Source of the DNA: Microbulbifer sp. A4B17
Lineage (GTDB): Bacteria > Pseudomonadota > Gammaproteobacteria > Pseudomonadales > Cellvibrionaceae
DNA length: 64,000 bases
Direction of reading: 5' to 3'
Assembly (NCBI RefSeq): GCF_003076275.1
Contig: NZ_CP029064.1
Span: 1,312,501 to 1,376,500, forward strand
This document shows positions 57,101-64,000 of this stretch, in pieces. The notes beneath the pieces were generated by a model. The model searched no databases, was not told the DNA's origin, and was given only the letters and a program-made list of their open reading frames with translations. Within the stretch, counting starts at the first letter, position 1, and every line of letters starts with the position of its first letter. Position numbers and translations under genes: made by a program.

Positions 57101-57279
57101 GTCGGGTTTCCCTGGGACTGGTGGTGTTTGGAGGTATGTTGGCTGCGAGCCTGTTCGCTACTTTACTGGTTCCGGTGTATTACGGCTTGGTGCAAACGGT
57201 GCGGGAAAAGCTGAAAGGTGGCTATACCCCCAAAATTAATGAAGGCAAGGTCGAGAATGGTGGGTCTGAATCCACCTGA
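54106..57279 (+). CDS. RND multidrug efflux transporter (HAE1 family, AcrB/MexB-like)
   Basis: This 1057-residue inner membrane proton antiporter has 12 transmembrane helices and two large periplasmic loops. The proton-relay pair is Asp409-Asp410 in GIVVDDAIIVVEN, equivalent to AcrB 407/408. PEITPATINVAATYAGASAE at the start and GFIPDEDQGTFMLHVQLPDGSS after the mid-helices are typical. No outer membrane channel or regulator gene accompanies it, so it probably uses a TolC encoded elsewhere. Confidence 0.96.
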   Translation: MISAFCIRRPRFAFVISILITLAGILSLPQLPVAQFPEITPATINVAATYAGASAEVVRDSVAVPIESQVNGVEGMDYMSSTSGNDGSYSLTVTFKPGYDDDIAQVNVQNRVEQATPQLPEDVKRDGVVVSKQSTTLLLVVNVFSPEEKFDELFLANYAEIYLKDELARVLGVSNVVIFGSRNYAMRLWLDPNRMASLDVTAQDVISAVQAQNVEVAAGQIGAPPIRQDQQFQYNILVQGRLVSPSEFEDITIRAKPDGAMVKVKDVARVELGSESYASYGQLDNQASAVIGVYQLPEANAIEVADGIKAKVAELSKRFPDGLEAEILYDTTLFVEASIKEVVETLIIALILVILVVFLFLQDWRSTLVPAIAIPVSLIGTFALMLAFGMTINTITLFALILAIGIVVDDAIIVVENTQRLMADGLPPKEAALESMREVTGPVIATTLVLFAVFVPVMLMPGITGKMYQQFAVTISMAVAISSLNALTLSPALCASLLKPSKDGEVAGIKETGIFGFFNKSLHIATGFYVGMVRACIKIPLIGIASILLILLFCFLLFTRIPTGFIPDEDQGTFMLHVQLPDGSSLERTGPIVNQVTDILMEEPGMAHVVGVPGYNLLTSSVSSNTAMMFAVLKPWDKRTNREDSQFAIMNRVQKKLSAIPDAQVMPFVIPPLPGIGTVGGFEFVLEDLQGRSITELSQVLFDLLGNANQRREISQAFTSFQAATPQLELKLDKEKAHVLGVPLPDVYLTLQTFLGGYYINDFNLYGKVFRVIAQADAQFRDKEENLAGFYVRANSGGLVPLTSVSTITPVVAPQTITRYNLYNSVTINGSPAPGYSSGQAMDAMEDLASKLPEGYGYEWTGISLQEVTAGNLAPILFSLAVVFVYLFLVAQYESWTIPFAVMLCVPIAIGGAMFTVFVAGSINNLYTQIGLVLLIGMAAKSAILIVEFACVERDKGRSIAHAAVSATRLRFRAVLMTAMSFILGVIPLLVATGAGAVSRVSLGLVVFGGMLAASLFATLLVPVYYGLVQTVREKLKGGYTPKINEGKVENGGSEST

Positions 57280-57413
57280 CCACTGATAGTGGATTGTGTG
57301 GTAGGGTAGTAAGTCACAAAAGGATATTGTGGCATATCGCTCAGTGTTGCCGCTGGAAATCGGTATGATGAATGTTAAGGAGCCTCGCAGAGATCGGGGT
57401 AGGACAGAGATTT

Positions 57414-58025
57414 ATGCTAGAGATTATTGAACACAAGATCGTAGGGCAAATCGAAGACTTGGAAGCGAAGGTCCCGGTGGGTCCCAACCTGCAAGGGCAT
57501 GCTGCCGTGTTAATTGCCCTGACTGAAGAGCCGGACCCCCAGGTAATTCTCACCAAACGCTCTGCAAATCTCTCCACACATTCTGGCGAAGTCTCCTTGC
57601 CTGGGGGGCGTTGGGATGCTACCGATCCATCCCTTCAATTTACTGCCCTGCGCGAGGCTGAAGAGGAAGTCAGTCTGCCCATGGATGACGTGCGTGTTCT
57701 CGGCCCCCTTTGGCCCCGCACCACCCGCTGGCAGGTGCATGTAACCCCTTGGGTGGGGATAATTTCACCGGATATCCAGTTGTCTCCAAATCCTGGCGAA
57801 CTGGATGCGGTTTTTCGAGTTCCCCTGTCATTTTTTCTTGCGGACCCGCGTATTCGCACTGATCGTATTATTATTGATAACCAGGCGATTTACCTGCCGG
57901 CTTACAGATATGAAGACTATGAAATCTGGGGCTTTACCGCAGGTGTCTTAACCGAATTCTTGGTGAAAATATTAGGGGCATCAATTGGGCGTCGTGATGA
58001 CGTACCGCTGCGCGCACTCAATTAG
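57414..58025 (+). CDS. Nudix CoA pyrophosphatase (NudL/NUDT7-like)
   Basis: This 203-residue Nudix protein has the CoA-hydrolase signature LTKRSANLSTHSGEVSLPGG (46-65) immediately before the Nudix box (to about 88, REAEEEVSL). Such enzymes cleave CoA and acyl-CoA derivatives. ATG at 57414 has AGGACAGAGA upstream; an ATG at 57372 would add 14 residues. Confidence 0.9.
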   Translation: MLEIIEHKIVGQIEDLEAKVPVGPNLQGHAAVLIALTEEPDPQVILTKRSANLSTHSGEVSLPGGRWDATDPSLQFTALREAEEEVSLPMDDVRVLGPLWPRTTRWQVHVTPWVGIISPDIQLSPNPGELDAVFRVPLSFFLADPRIRTDRIIIDNQAIYLPAYRYEDYEIWGFTAGVLTEFLVKILGASIGRRDDVPLRALN

Positions 58026-58042
58026 CTCAAGTTTATTTGAGC
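58025..58042. terminator. Short stem-loop between convergent genes
   Basis: GCTCAA pairs with TTGAGC around a 6-nt loop, immediately after the Nudix stop codon; weak as a terminator. Confidence 0.35.
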
Positions 58043-58075
58043 GAGGTGCGTTTCTATTTATTGAAACTCCGGAAC

Positions 58076-58579
58076 TTATTCCGCTACAGGTTCGCCAAGA
58101 TCATTCCATGCATCCAGTAACAGGTTTATCAAATCGCGGGTAGTTGGATCGGCATTGAGAATTGGAAAATCGGGATCTTCAGGTAACCCGAATTCATCGG
58201 CACACCGGCTTTCGAATAGCCAATTGCCATCTATTTTGACCAATTTATCTTTGTACTCTGCTGCGAAAGCCACACGGTAGCCGGATCGAGTCGCAAGGAT
58301 AACGACAGTGGAGGCTTTGCCTGAGGCCGACTGCCCGTCTTCCGAAATATGGTGCAGGGGAGAGCAGGTAATGTGCCGGCTTCCCAATTTACTGTGGATT
58401 GTTGCATAGCGCTCCAGTTTATCTCTTCCTTTTATCATACGGTTGCCGTTGATAAAGCGTCCATTAGGCGTAAATAATGATGCCCAACCATGAGAGTCAT
58501 GGTTGTCGACGGTTAAGGTGTAGCGAGCAAGTAAATCACTAATTGCAAATCTATCTTTGAATAATTGCAATTCTTCCAT
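58076..58579 (-). CDS. SnoaL-like (NTF2-fold) protein
   Basis: This 167-residue NTF2-like protein of the SnoaL_4 type. The N-terminal FAISDLLARYTLTVDNHDSHGWASLFTPNGRF is the classic opening with the Asp and Trp of the pocket. Relatives are small-molecule isomerases or ring-opening enzymes, or simple binding proteins. No pathway neighbours help. Confidence 0.85.
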   Translation of the reverse strand: MEELQLFKDRFAISDLLARYTLTVDNHDSHGWASLFTPNGRFINGNRMIKGRDKLERYATIHSKLGSRHITCSPLHHISEDGQSASGKASTVVILATRSGYRVAFAAEYKDKLVKIDGNWLFESRCADEFGLPEDPDFPILNADPTTRDLINLLLDAWNDLGEPVAE

Positions 58580-58904
58580 CCCTCTGCCCCTCTTGTTGTC
58601 ACGATTGAATACTAATGAGGATAGATTCTGCAGCTGGAATTGTAAGTGTATTTTTCTGTCCGGTGATCAATACAAATGTGACCCAAACTTAATAACAAAC
58701 TGTTTAAGTATTTTCCCTGGAGAAGAGTAGAAGTGTTTTCTTGTGTAAAGTGAAGTAAAGCCAACCCTCAAAAGTCTTTGTCGTTTGGCGACTGATTCAC
58801 GATTTTGGCCAGTCGCAGGATTTATTTGAGACGTAAGTACTAGATATGCTGTAAAGTTCTTATATTCTTAATTTTTCTATTCTATTAGTTATTGGATTGC
58901 TTGA
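58580..58904. other. AT-rich spacer
   Basis: 325 nt between divergent genes with no gene, RNA or clear repeat visible; it marks the change to AT-rich accessory sequence. Confidence 0.35.
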
Positions 58905-59258
58905 ATGAGATCTCTTTCTATTTTCTGTGTGTTGCTGGGAATCGGATTAATCCAGGCTTGTGCAATGTCTACTGTGCCTCCTAAGTATCAAGGTCAATGG
59001 GCTGGAACCCAGGAATCCTGTAACGCTTCTTCAGCGGCTGATTTAATGACCCTGGCAGACAACCGTATTCAGTTTACTGAGTCTTCAGGTCAATTGATGT
59101 CGGCTAATCAGAATGATGGCAATCTTCATTTAGTATTCAATATGCGGGGCGAAGGGGATGCCTGGAAGTCAGAGGAAGTTTACTCTCTTACTTCTGGCGG
59201 AAAAGTATTGGTGCGTTATACCAAAGATTCTACGCATAAGTACTTTCGCTGTAATTGA
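58905..59258 (+). CDS. Small lipoprotein of unknown function
   Basis: This 117-residue product has a lipoprotein signal (lipobox LIQAC). The mature part (YQGQWAGTQESCN, then YSLTSGGKVLVRYTKDS) looks like a small beta-barrel or lipocalin-like fold with two Cys besides the lipidated one. I do not recognise the family. Confidence 0.75.
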   Translation: MRSLSIFCVLLGIGLIQACAMSTVPPKYQGQWAGTQESCNASSAADLMTLADNRIQFTESSGQLMSANQNDGNLHLVFNMRGEGDAWKSEEVYSLTSGGKVLVRYTKDSTHKYFRCN

Positions 59259-59663
59259 TAAGCTTGGATAGACTGGCGTTTTCAGCTGAAGAGATATCAA
59301 TAAAAAGTTCTGTAAGGTCCTAGGCTATACCTAGATTCTAAACTTCTTCGTAAAGCCTTTGAATGTGGACTTTAGATGTTTAAGTGACTGGTAGTCAGGT
59401 GCTGGTCACTTAAAGTGTCATTAAAATTGAAGAATTCCCTATCTGGCTCTAGCTACAAAACCTGGACTTCCTTCTCTTTTAAAGTAGGCGTTTTTTGAAC
59501 TATTTATAAGCTTTCTATAATGTTTTTTAAATTTTGTATACACAAAAAAGCAAAAGGTAACTTTTTATTTTGTGAAAGACGTATCCTTTTTCCCACTCTG
59601 CAATTGAATCAGATCATTCTTGATTGTTAATCTGTGCGTAAGTTAATAGTTATTAGTAGAGAT
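59259..59663. other. Spacer with a 10-bp inverted repeat
   Basis: About 400 nt without a gene. TTTAAGTGAC (59379-59388) pairs perfectly with GTCACTTAAA (59405-59414) around a 16-nt loop, possibly the terminator of the lipoprotein gene. The later part is very AT-rich and should carry the promoter of the next gene. Confidence 0.45.
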
Positions 59664-60425
59664 ATGAACGTGAAGTTTGTCTGGTCTAACAGTCTTTTAT
59701 TGTTACTTCTTGGAATAACTTTTATTTTGCCGACAGGTTGTAAATCTGAGTCGGAGTATAATAAGCAAATAAACGTACTGTTTATTGGTAATAGTTATAC
59801 TGCCCCGCTGCCGCCTGTTATCAAGGAGATTTCCAGGGCAAACGGGGTTGATGTTAATATAAAATCTATCTCACCCGGAGGTTGGACCCTGAAGAAACAT
59901 GCTGGTTCCGAAATTACTTTATCTGCGATACGTCAAAATGTCTGGGATTTTGTAGTGCTTCAGGAGCAGAGTCAGCTCCCATCTTTTTCCGATGCTCAAC
60001 GTCAGGAGGAAGTGCTTCCTTATGCTGAAAAAATCTGTACTGAAATTTTTCTCTCGGGAGCTACACCATTATTATATTTGACTTGGGGGCGTAAAAATGG
60101 CGATATCCGGAATGTGCCAAATGATACGAGAAGTTTAATGCAGGAGCGTCTCACAGCGGGGTATCAGGATATAGCGGACCTGTGTGAGGCATCGATAGTA
60201 CCTGTAGGCCAGGTATGGGAAAGCCTGAGTTCATCGTCTGATGCTATTAATTTATATGCACAGGATGGGAGCCACCCCAATGAAGAAGGTATTTTTCTGG
60301 CTTCACTTGTCTTTTCCCGTTACTTTAAGGGCGAGCCATTGGTGGTTTCTAGTAAATTTGACAGTCTGCCTGAAGAGATAGTTTTAAGACTCACTAAAAT
60401 CACAAATAAAGCAAGCCTGGATTAA
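59664..60425 (+). CDS. SGNH-hydrolase-like lipoprotein (DUF4886)
   Basis: This 253-residue lipoprotein (lipobox LPTGC) has an SGNH-like core: INVLFIGNSYTAPLPPVIKEI (Asn-Ser in the GDS position), the QEQSQLP block, and DGSHPNEEGIFLA with the Asp-His pair. It fits DUF4886, related to carbohydrate or acyl esterases. The GNSYT motif has Asn where Asp is usual, as in that family. ATG at 59664 is preferred to a GTG at 59634 without SD. Confidence 0.82.
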   Translation: MNVKFVWSNSLLLLLLGITFILPTGCKSESEYNKQINVLFIGNSYTAPLPPVIKEISRANGVDVNIKSISPGGWTLKKHAGSEITLSAIRQNVWDFVVLQEQSQLPSFSDAQRQEEVLPYAEKICTEIFLSGATPLLYLTWGRKNGDIRNVPNDTRSLMQERLTAGYQDIADLCEASIVPVGQVWESLSSSSDAINLYAQDGSHPNEEGIFLASLVFSRYFKGEPLVVSSKFDSLPEEIVLRLTKITNKASLD

Positions 60426-60480
60426 GAGCTGGGATAGTAGTTATTTTTTCAACCTGGAGTTGTAAACTGATTTCGCCTAA

Positions 60481-61368
60481 TTATCCGGTTTCAGTACAAT
60501 TCTGTAATTGAGCTTTAACGGCTTTAACAAATATTTGTACCTTTGCTGGCGGTCTTTTTGAAAATAGATGCATATAGTGAATGGGTGCTGCAGCGACCGA
60601 TGTTATCGGACAAAGGATTCCGTTTTTTACTTTTTTTCGAGCGATAATATCAGGTAGCCGGGCAACTCCAATACCGGCTTCTGTTAACTGGACTATATCG
60701 TGAAGTGAGTTACAGCGTATTTTGGGGGTGGCTCTTACCTGAACCCCGCTTTGCAACTCATATTTCAGCGGCGAGCCCTGCCAATCATTGGAGATATGAG
60801 GCCAGTTTTCTAGTTCGGTAAGATCTGTAGGAACACCACATTGATTATCAATAAGCTGCGGGCTGGCGTAGAGGCTTTCACCTAGCAAACCCAGCTTTGA
60901 AATTTTAGCTGATTGAAGTTCAAGGTTGCCCACACGAATAGCCAGGTCTACCTGGGATTCGATTAAGTCCATTGGGGAATCATTGGCTAACAGCCTGATT
61001 TTTAAATGTGGATGCTGTTCTGCCAGCTTAATGATTGCTGGAACAATCACTGGCCCACACAGTGCGTGAGGAGCTGTCACCGATAATGAACCCGCCAATT
61101 TATCACTGCTATTCCTAAGGCCCGCTAATGCTGAGTTATAAATATCCTTAATCTCCCGGCAGTGGGCATAAAACTCTGAACCAGCCTCGGTGAGAGATAG
61201 GGACCGGGTACTACGGTAAAGTAACCGTGTGCCAATATCCGATTCCAAACGGGTAACTGCTTGGCTTACTGCCGACTTGGTGCGCTCCAGACGATCGGCT
61301 GCCAGTGTGAAGCTGCGCGCCTCAACCACAGCGAGGAATACCTGCATATCTTCCAGGCTTGGCTTCAT
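60481..61368 (-). CDS. LysR-family transcriptional regulator
   Basis: This is a 295-residue regulator. The N-terminal winged helix (MQVFLAVVEARSFTLAADRLERTKSAVSQAVTRLE) is followed by a periplasmic-binding-like effector domain (about 90-290). It resembles the group that acts beside oxidoreductase or esterase genes. It is divergent from the SnoaL-like/hydrolase pair across 111 nt, so that pair is its likely target. Confidence 0.93.
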   Translation of the reverse strand: MKPSLEDMQVFLAVVEARSFTLAADRLERTKSAVSQAVTRLESDIGTRLLYRSTRSLSLTEAGSEFYAHCREIKDIYNSALAGLRNSSDKLAGSLSVTAPHALCGPVIVPAIIKLAEQHPHLKIRLLANDSPMDLIESQVDLAIRVGNLELQSAKISKLGLLGESLYASPQLIDNQCGVPTDLTELENWPHISNDWQGSPLKYELQSGVQVRATPKIRCNSLHDIVQLTEAGIGVARLPDIIARKKVKNGILCPITSVAAAPIHYMHLFSKRPPAKVQIFVKAVKAQLQNCTETG

Positions 61369-61479
61369 TGTTTAATCTCACTAAACATTAATATCAACCA
61401 ATGAGTATTTATCACAAGCTGTGTTATGGGGCAATCTATAGGCAGAAGATCGATACCTAGAGCAGAAGAGGATATAGAG

Positions 61480-61857
61480 ATGAGCGACAGTTTGATCGAG
61501 AAAACAGAAGCTGCCAGCGAACAGTGGAAGTCTTACTTCAATAGTGGTAATGCCGCTGGCTGTGCGTCCATGTATGAAGAGCAGGCCCAGATGACCGCGA
61601 AACCGTTTGGAGTGTTTGAAGGCCGCAAGGATATCGAGGTTTTCTGGCAAAACCTGATTAATCAGGGATTCTCCGATATTACCTATATAGGCGCAAAGAT
61701 CGAAGTTGTGGATGATATATCCACCGTGCTCTCAAGTAGTTGGAAAATGAATCACGCACAAGGAATTATTACTCGTGAACTCTGGGTCCTGCAGGAAGAT
61801 GGCACTATGCGACTGCGAGATGATCAGTTTGAAGCTATTAACCCTAGTGAAAAGTAA
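61480..61857 (+). CDS. SnoaL/DUF4440-like NTF2-fold protein
   Basis: This 125-residue NTF2-like protein (WKSYFNSGNAAGCASMYEEQAQM, then DITYIGAKIEVVDDIS and REDGTMRLRDDQFEAIN-type end) resembles DUF4440/SgcJ-type proteins. ATG at 61480 has GAGG 8 nt upstream. It precedes the alpha/beta hydrolase by 11 nt and is divergent from the LysR gene. Confidence 0.85.
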   Translation: MSDSLIEKTEAASEQWKSYFNSGNAAGCASMYEEQAQMTAKPFGVFEGRKDIEVFWQNLINQGFSDITYIGAKIEVVDDISTVLSSSWKMNHAQGIITRELWVLQEDGTMRLRDDQFEAINPSEK

Positions 61858-61868
61858 GGACACTAACC

Positions 61869-62780
61869 GTGAATGAATTCTGGTATAGCTTTACCCGCGA
61901 AAAAACAGACGAACAATATAACCCTACACTGTGGACACGGCGTCTTCCCACAGAAGATTTGTTACCCGCTCATGTCGAATTTACCGGAAGTCTTAGTTCC
62001 GCTTACCGCAAGGCAGTAAGTAATGGTCTACACGCTGTCAATTTTGGGGAGGGTGACTTATCGGGCTCCATGGATATTTTCAGACCTGACGAAGTCCCTG
62101 AAAATGCCCCGATCGTAATATATATCCACGGAGGCTGGTGGCAGTGGTTTTCAAAAGAGCAGTTCTCCTTTTTGGCAGAGCCTTTTAATAAAAAAGGATT
62201 CGCGGTCTACATGCCGGGCTATCGTATGGCCCCGGATTGGAGGAACGATACCCCAATGGAGTCTATCGTCTTACAGATGCAGTGGGCAATGGCGACCATA
62301 CTGAAAGAGGCCGAAGCAAAAGGTGCTCCATCTGTGTATCTAGTAGGGCATTCGGCAGGGGGGCAGCTGGTAGCACTGTTACACCAGACAGAATGGAGTC
62401 AGTTTGGTGTCTCTGCTTCTGCTCAGCATAAATTTAAGGGAGCTTTCTCTCTTGCAGGGCTGTTTGATATACGCCCTTTGGTGAACAGCTTTGTCAACGA
62501 TACCATAAACATGACTATGGAATCCGCAGAGAAAGTCAGCCCTCAACTATTAGAGCCTGGTGTTGACACTTCTTCATGCCCCTTACATTTAATAGTGCCT
62601 GAATTTGATACTCCTGAGTTCTTTCGACAGACCAAAGAGTATCAAGAGAAAATGCTAAAAATGAATAACCCGTGTTATTTCAGGTTGGTAAATAATAGGG
62701 ATCATCTCGACTTGTTGGAAAAACTGATAAACGACCAAGATGAAGTTATGAATTATATGATTAGTAATATGCAAGGGTAG
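61869..62780 (+). CDS. Alpha/beta hydrolase, kynurenine formamidase-like
   Basis: This 303-residue hydrolase has the oxyanion motif IYIHGGWWQWF, the nucleophile in VGHSAGGQ (Ser162), an Asp in PEFDTPEFF and a C-terminal His in NRDHLDLLEKL. The HGGWW form resembles arylformamidase/esterase enzymes. The GTG start has AAGGA about 9 nt upstream. It forms a unit with the SnoaL-like gene; no kynurenine genes are nearby, so the substrate is open. Confidence 0.87.
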   Translation: MNEFWYSFTREKTDEQYNPTLWTRRLPTEDLLPAHVEFTGSLSSAYRKAVSNGLHAVNFGEGDLSGSMDIFRPDEVPENAPIVIYIHGGWWQWFSKEQFSFLAEPFNKKGFAVYMPGYRMAPDWRNDTPMESIVLQMQWAMATILKEAEAKGAPSVYLVGHSAGGQLVALLHQTEWSQFGVSASAQHKFKGAFSLAGLFDIRPLVNSFVNDTINMTMESAEKVSPQLLEPGVDTSSCPLHLIVPEFDTPEFFRQTKEYQEKMLKMNNPCYFRLVNNRDHLDLLEKLINDQDEVMNYMISNMQG

Positions 62781-62966
62781 TTTTAAGAAGCTATTTTGGG
62801 TTCTACTGCTGGAAAAAATTAATAAAATTTATTTATGTAATGATTCCTGTGATCTGGATAGGTCTCAGCTTTGCTGATTGAGGCTCTATTCAACATAAAT
62901 CGTGCTATATATTTTTTCTGCCAGACCTTTTGGCATGATTCTTTAGGTTTCTAGTGTAATAAATTA

Positions 62967-63155
62967 TTAACTGCCTCGACATATCCATACATCTTTTGGT
63001 GCCGGTAAATATCTATCAGGTTGATATATTTTTTTTAATGGTTCTTTCCAGGGGTTAAACATAAAGTTGATTTCGTTATCCAGAAAGAAGGCTGGTAAAT
63101 TCAAATCTGTTTTCCGGCTTTGTTGGGTGGTAAATATCAGATCGTAAGTTTTCAT
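62967..63155 (-). CDS. Doubtful small open frame
   Basis: This 62-codon frame starts with ATG and reads as plausible protein (NLPAFFLDNEINFMFNPW), with no known domain and no clear SD. It lies in the 419-nt spacer divergent from the next gene. It may be real or chance in AT-rich DNA. Confidence 0.25.
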   Translation of the reverse strand: MKTYDLIFTTQQSRKTDLNLPAFFLDNEINFMFNPWKEPLKKIYQPDRYLPAPKDVWICRGS

Positions 63156-63199
63156 CTTGTATGTGAGATTTAACTTTAATAAATTATGGAGGATTTAAG

Positions 63200-63610
63200 A
63201 TGCCATTGGTGAATTTCTCTAGATTGGTGGTGCCCCGGGGGTTGAATGTTCCAACAGAGCAGGATTTTGAGGATGCAGTTGAGGGGTATATTGATGTTGA
63301 AGCTTTGGGAGCGTTAATTCCCCTGGGTACTCAGGACGTTTATGTCCCTGGTCCCAGAACATTTGCTGGATTTAAATATGAGTGGAGTTGCACCGCTTTC
63401 AGATGGTCTATCTGGGGGCATGGCCCAGATTCGAGAGCAAATCCTAATCATTTAGCTGCGCAAGAATGGACGCTAAGGGTTAGAAAAGGTAACAGATTTC
63501 TTACTTATGCTGAAGTTGGTCTTGGACCAGGTAGAACTACCTTTCCTGGAACTCGTTGGGTTAGGGGGAATAATGCACAATATTCCCATATTCCTCTTAT
63601 GTTAACTTGA
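63200..63610 (+). CDS. Orphan protein of unknown function
   Basis: This 136-residue frame has a strong SD (GGAGG, about 9 nt upstream of the ATG) and good protein character, rich in Gly, Arg, Trp and Tyr in its second half (EWTLRVRKGNRFLTYAEVG, GRTTFPGTRWVRGN). No signal peptide, membrane segment or known domain is visible. It may be a beta-rich binding protein. Codons and AT-rich flanks suggest accessory DNA. Confidence 0.7.
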   Translation: MPLVNFSRLVVPRGLNVPTEQDFEDAVEGYIDVEALGALIPLGTQDVYVPGPRTFAGFKYEWSCTAFRWSIWGHGPDSRANPNHLAAQEWTLRVRKGNRFLTYAEVGLGPGRTTFPGTRWVRGNNAQYSHIPLMLT

Positions 63611-64000
63611 TAGGTTGAATAACAAGTTATTTATATAGTGGCCCGCTGACTTAACTGGCGATGCTTAAAGCTTGGTTCAAGTGTGATATTTTTTATATCT
63701 TGAGATAGGCGGGCTTAATTAACTCTTCTTGGTGAAAAATAGATAAGGATTTCATTCTATATGCTTGGAAGTTGAGATTTCAGTATTGTTAACCCCCAGT
63801 GTATGAGGTTTGTCACTGTTAAACTATCCTAATAGATAAAAATTTCTGGGCGAGCAGGAAAGGTCATAAGTAGCTACTTTGCAATTAAAAATCGTACAAG
63901 TTTTATTGTTAAATTCATCTATAGCTGGACCTTAATTTCATAAAGCAAACTTCAGGATTCATAAAGTTTGGCTAATTGGGGGGGGAAGCAATATGATTAA
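63611..64000. other. Right-edge spacer with nested stem structure
   Basis: GCCCGC (63641-63646) can pair with GCGGGC (63709-63714), enclosing an inner stem built on TTCAAG..GATAT and ATATC..TTGAG. It probably ends the transcript of the orphan gene. At the very edge an ATG (63993) preceded by a G-rich SD-like run may start a further gene. Confidence 0.4.

Overview
The window looks like chromosomal DNA of a marine gammaproteobacterium. Several gene orders are typical of Pseudomonas, Marinobacter and Cellvibrionales relatives: DUF3108-purN-purM divergent from DUF2066-hda, tesA divergent from an ybbA-ybbP type ABC pair, and lrp divergent from ald. The SRP RNA is the short 4.5S form, and several OMP, RND and lipoprotein genes point to a Gram-negative envelope. 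Microbulbifer or a close relative is my best guess, but that is inference. I see no rRNA, tRNA, CRISPR array or intact insertion sequence.

Layout. 1-1.6 kb: AT-rich accessory DNA with a cut-off trypsin-like protease gene, 1.3 kb of degenerate or structured sequence, then an extra csrA. 1.9-14.4 kb: a small periplasmic protein, bioA, the ybbAP-type ABC transporter divergent from tesA, ttcA overlapping tail-to-tail with a lysozyme-fold gene, putP, a macrodomain hydrolase, a DUF962 membrane protein, and the lrp/ald pair. 14.5-24.3 kb: a PstS-OmpA fusion under a good Pho-box candidate, rsmE, a double-domain QueD-like protein, the SRP RNA (ffs), an ACE-like M2 peptidase lipoprotein, an AllG-like DUF1116 gene coupled to a PilJ-domain periplasmic protein, and FadL. 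24.5-30.3 kb: DUF3108, purN, purM, DUF2066, hda and a tandem Usp protein. 30.4-49.9 kb: five DUF885-type putative metallopeptidases scattered among sodB, class I fumarase, phhB, osmC, a GNAT enzyme, a Nudix enzyme, a secreted nuclease, tlyA and nhaA. 49.9-58.6 kb: YjbR, CnoX-like thioredoxin, NIF3-like protein, DUF4124 protein, two Nudix hydrolases, an RND efflux adaptor and pump, and a SnoaL-like protein. 58.6-64 kb: AT-rich accessory DNA with small lipoproteins, a LysR gene divergent from a SnoaL-like/alpha-beta hydrolase pair, and an orphan secretion-signal-less protein.

The unifying oddity is envelope-anchored peptide cleavage: one M2 dipeptidyl carboxypeptidase and five DUF885 proteins, nearly all with lipoprotein signals, lie within about 32 kb. 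Together they suggest a periplasmic peptide-scavenging capacity, though no peptide transporter lies beside them. The second item worth following is the two-gene DUF1116/PilJ-domain operon, which lacks the usual AllF and AllH partners. Most of the rest is ordinary core metabolism. Start codons were re-chosen where a better Shine-Dalgarno (SD) site or family alignment supported it; three genes (rsmE, osmC, the macrodomain gene) use TTG or GTG.
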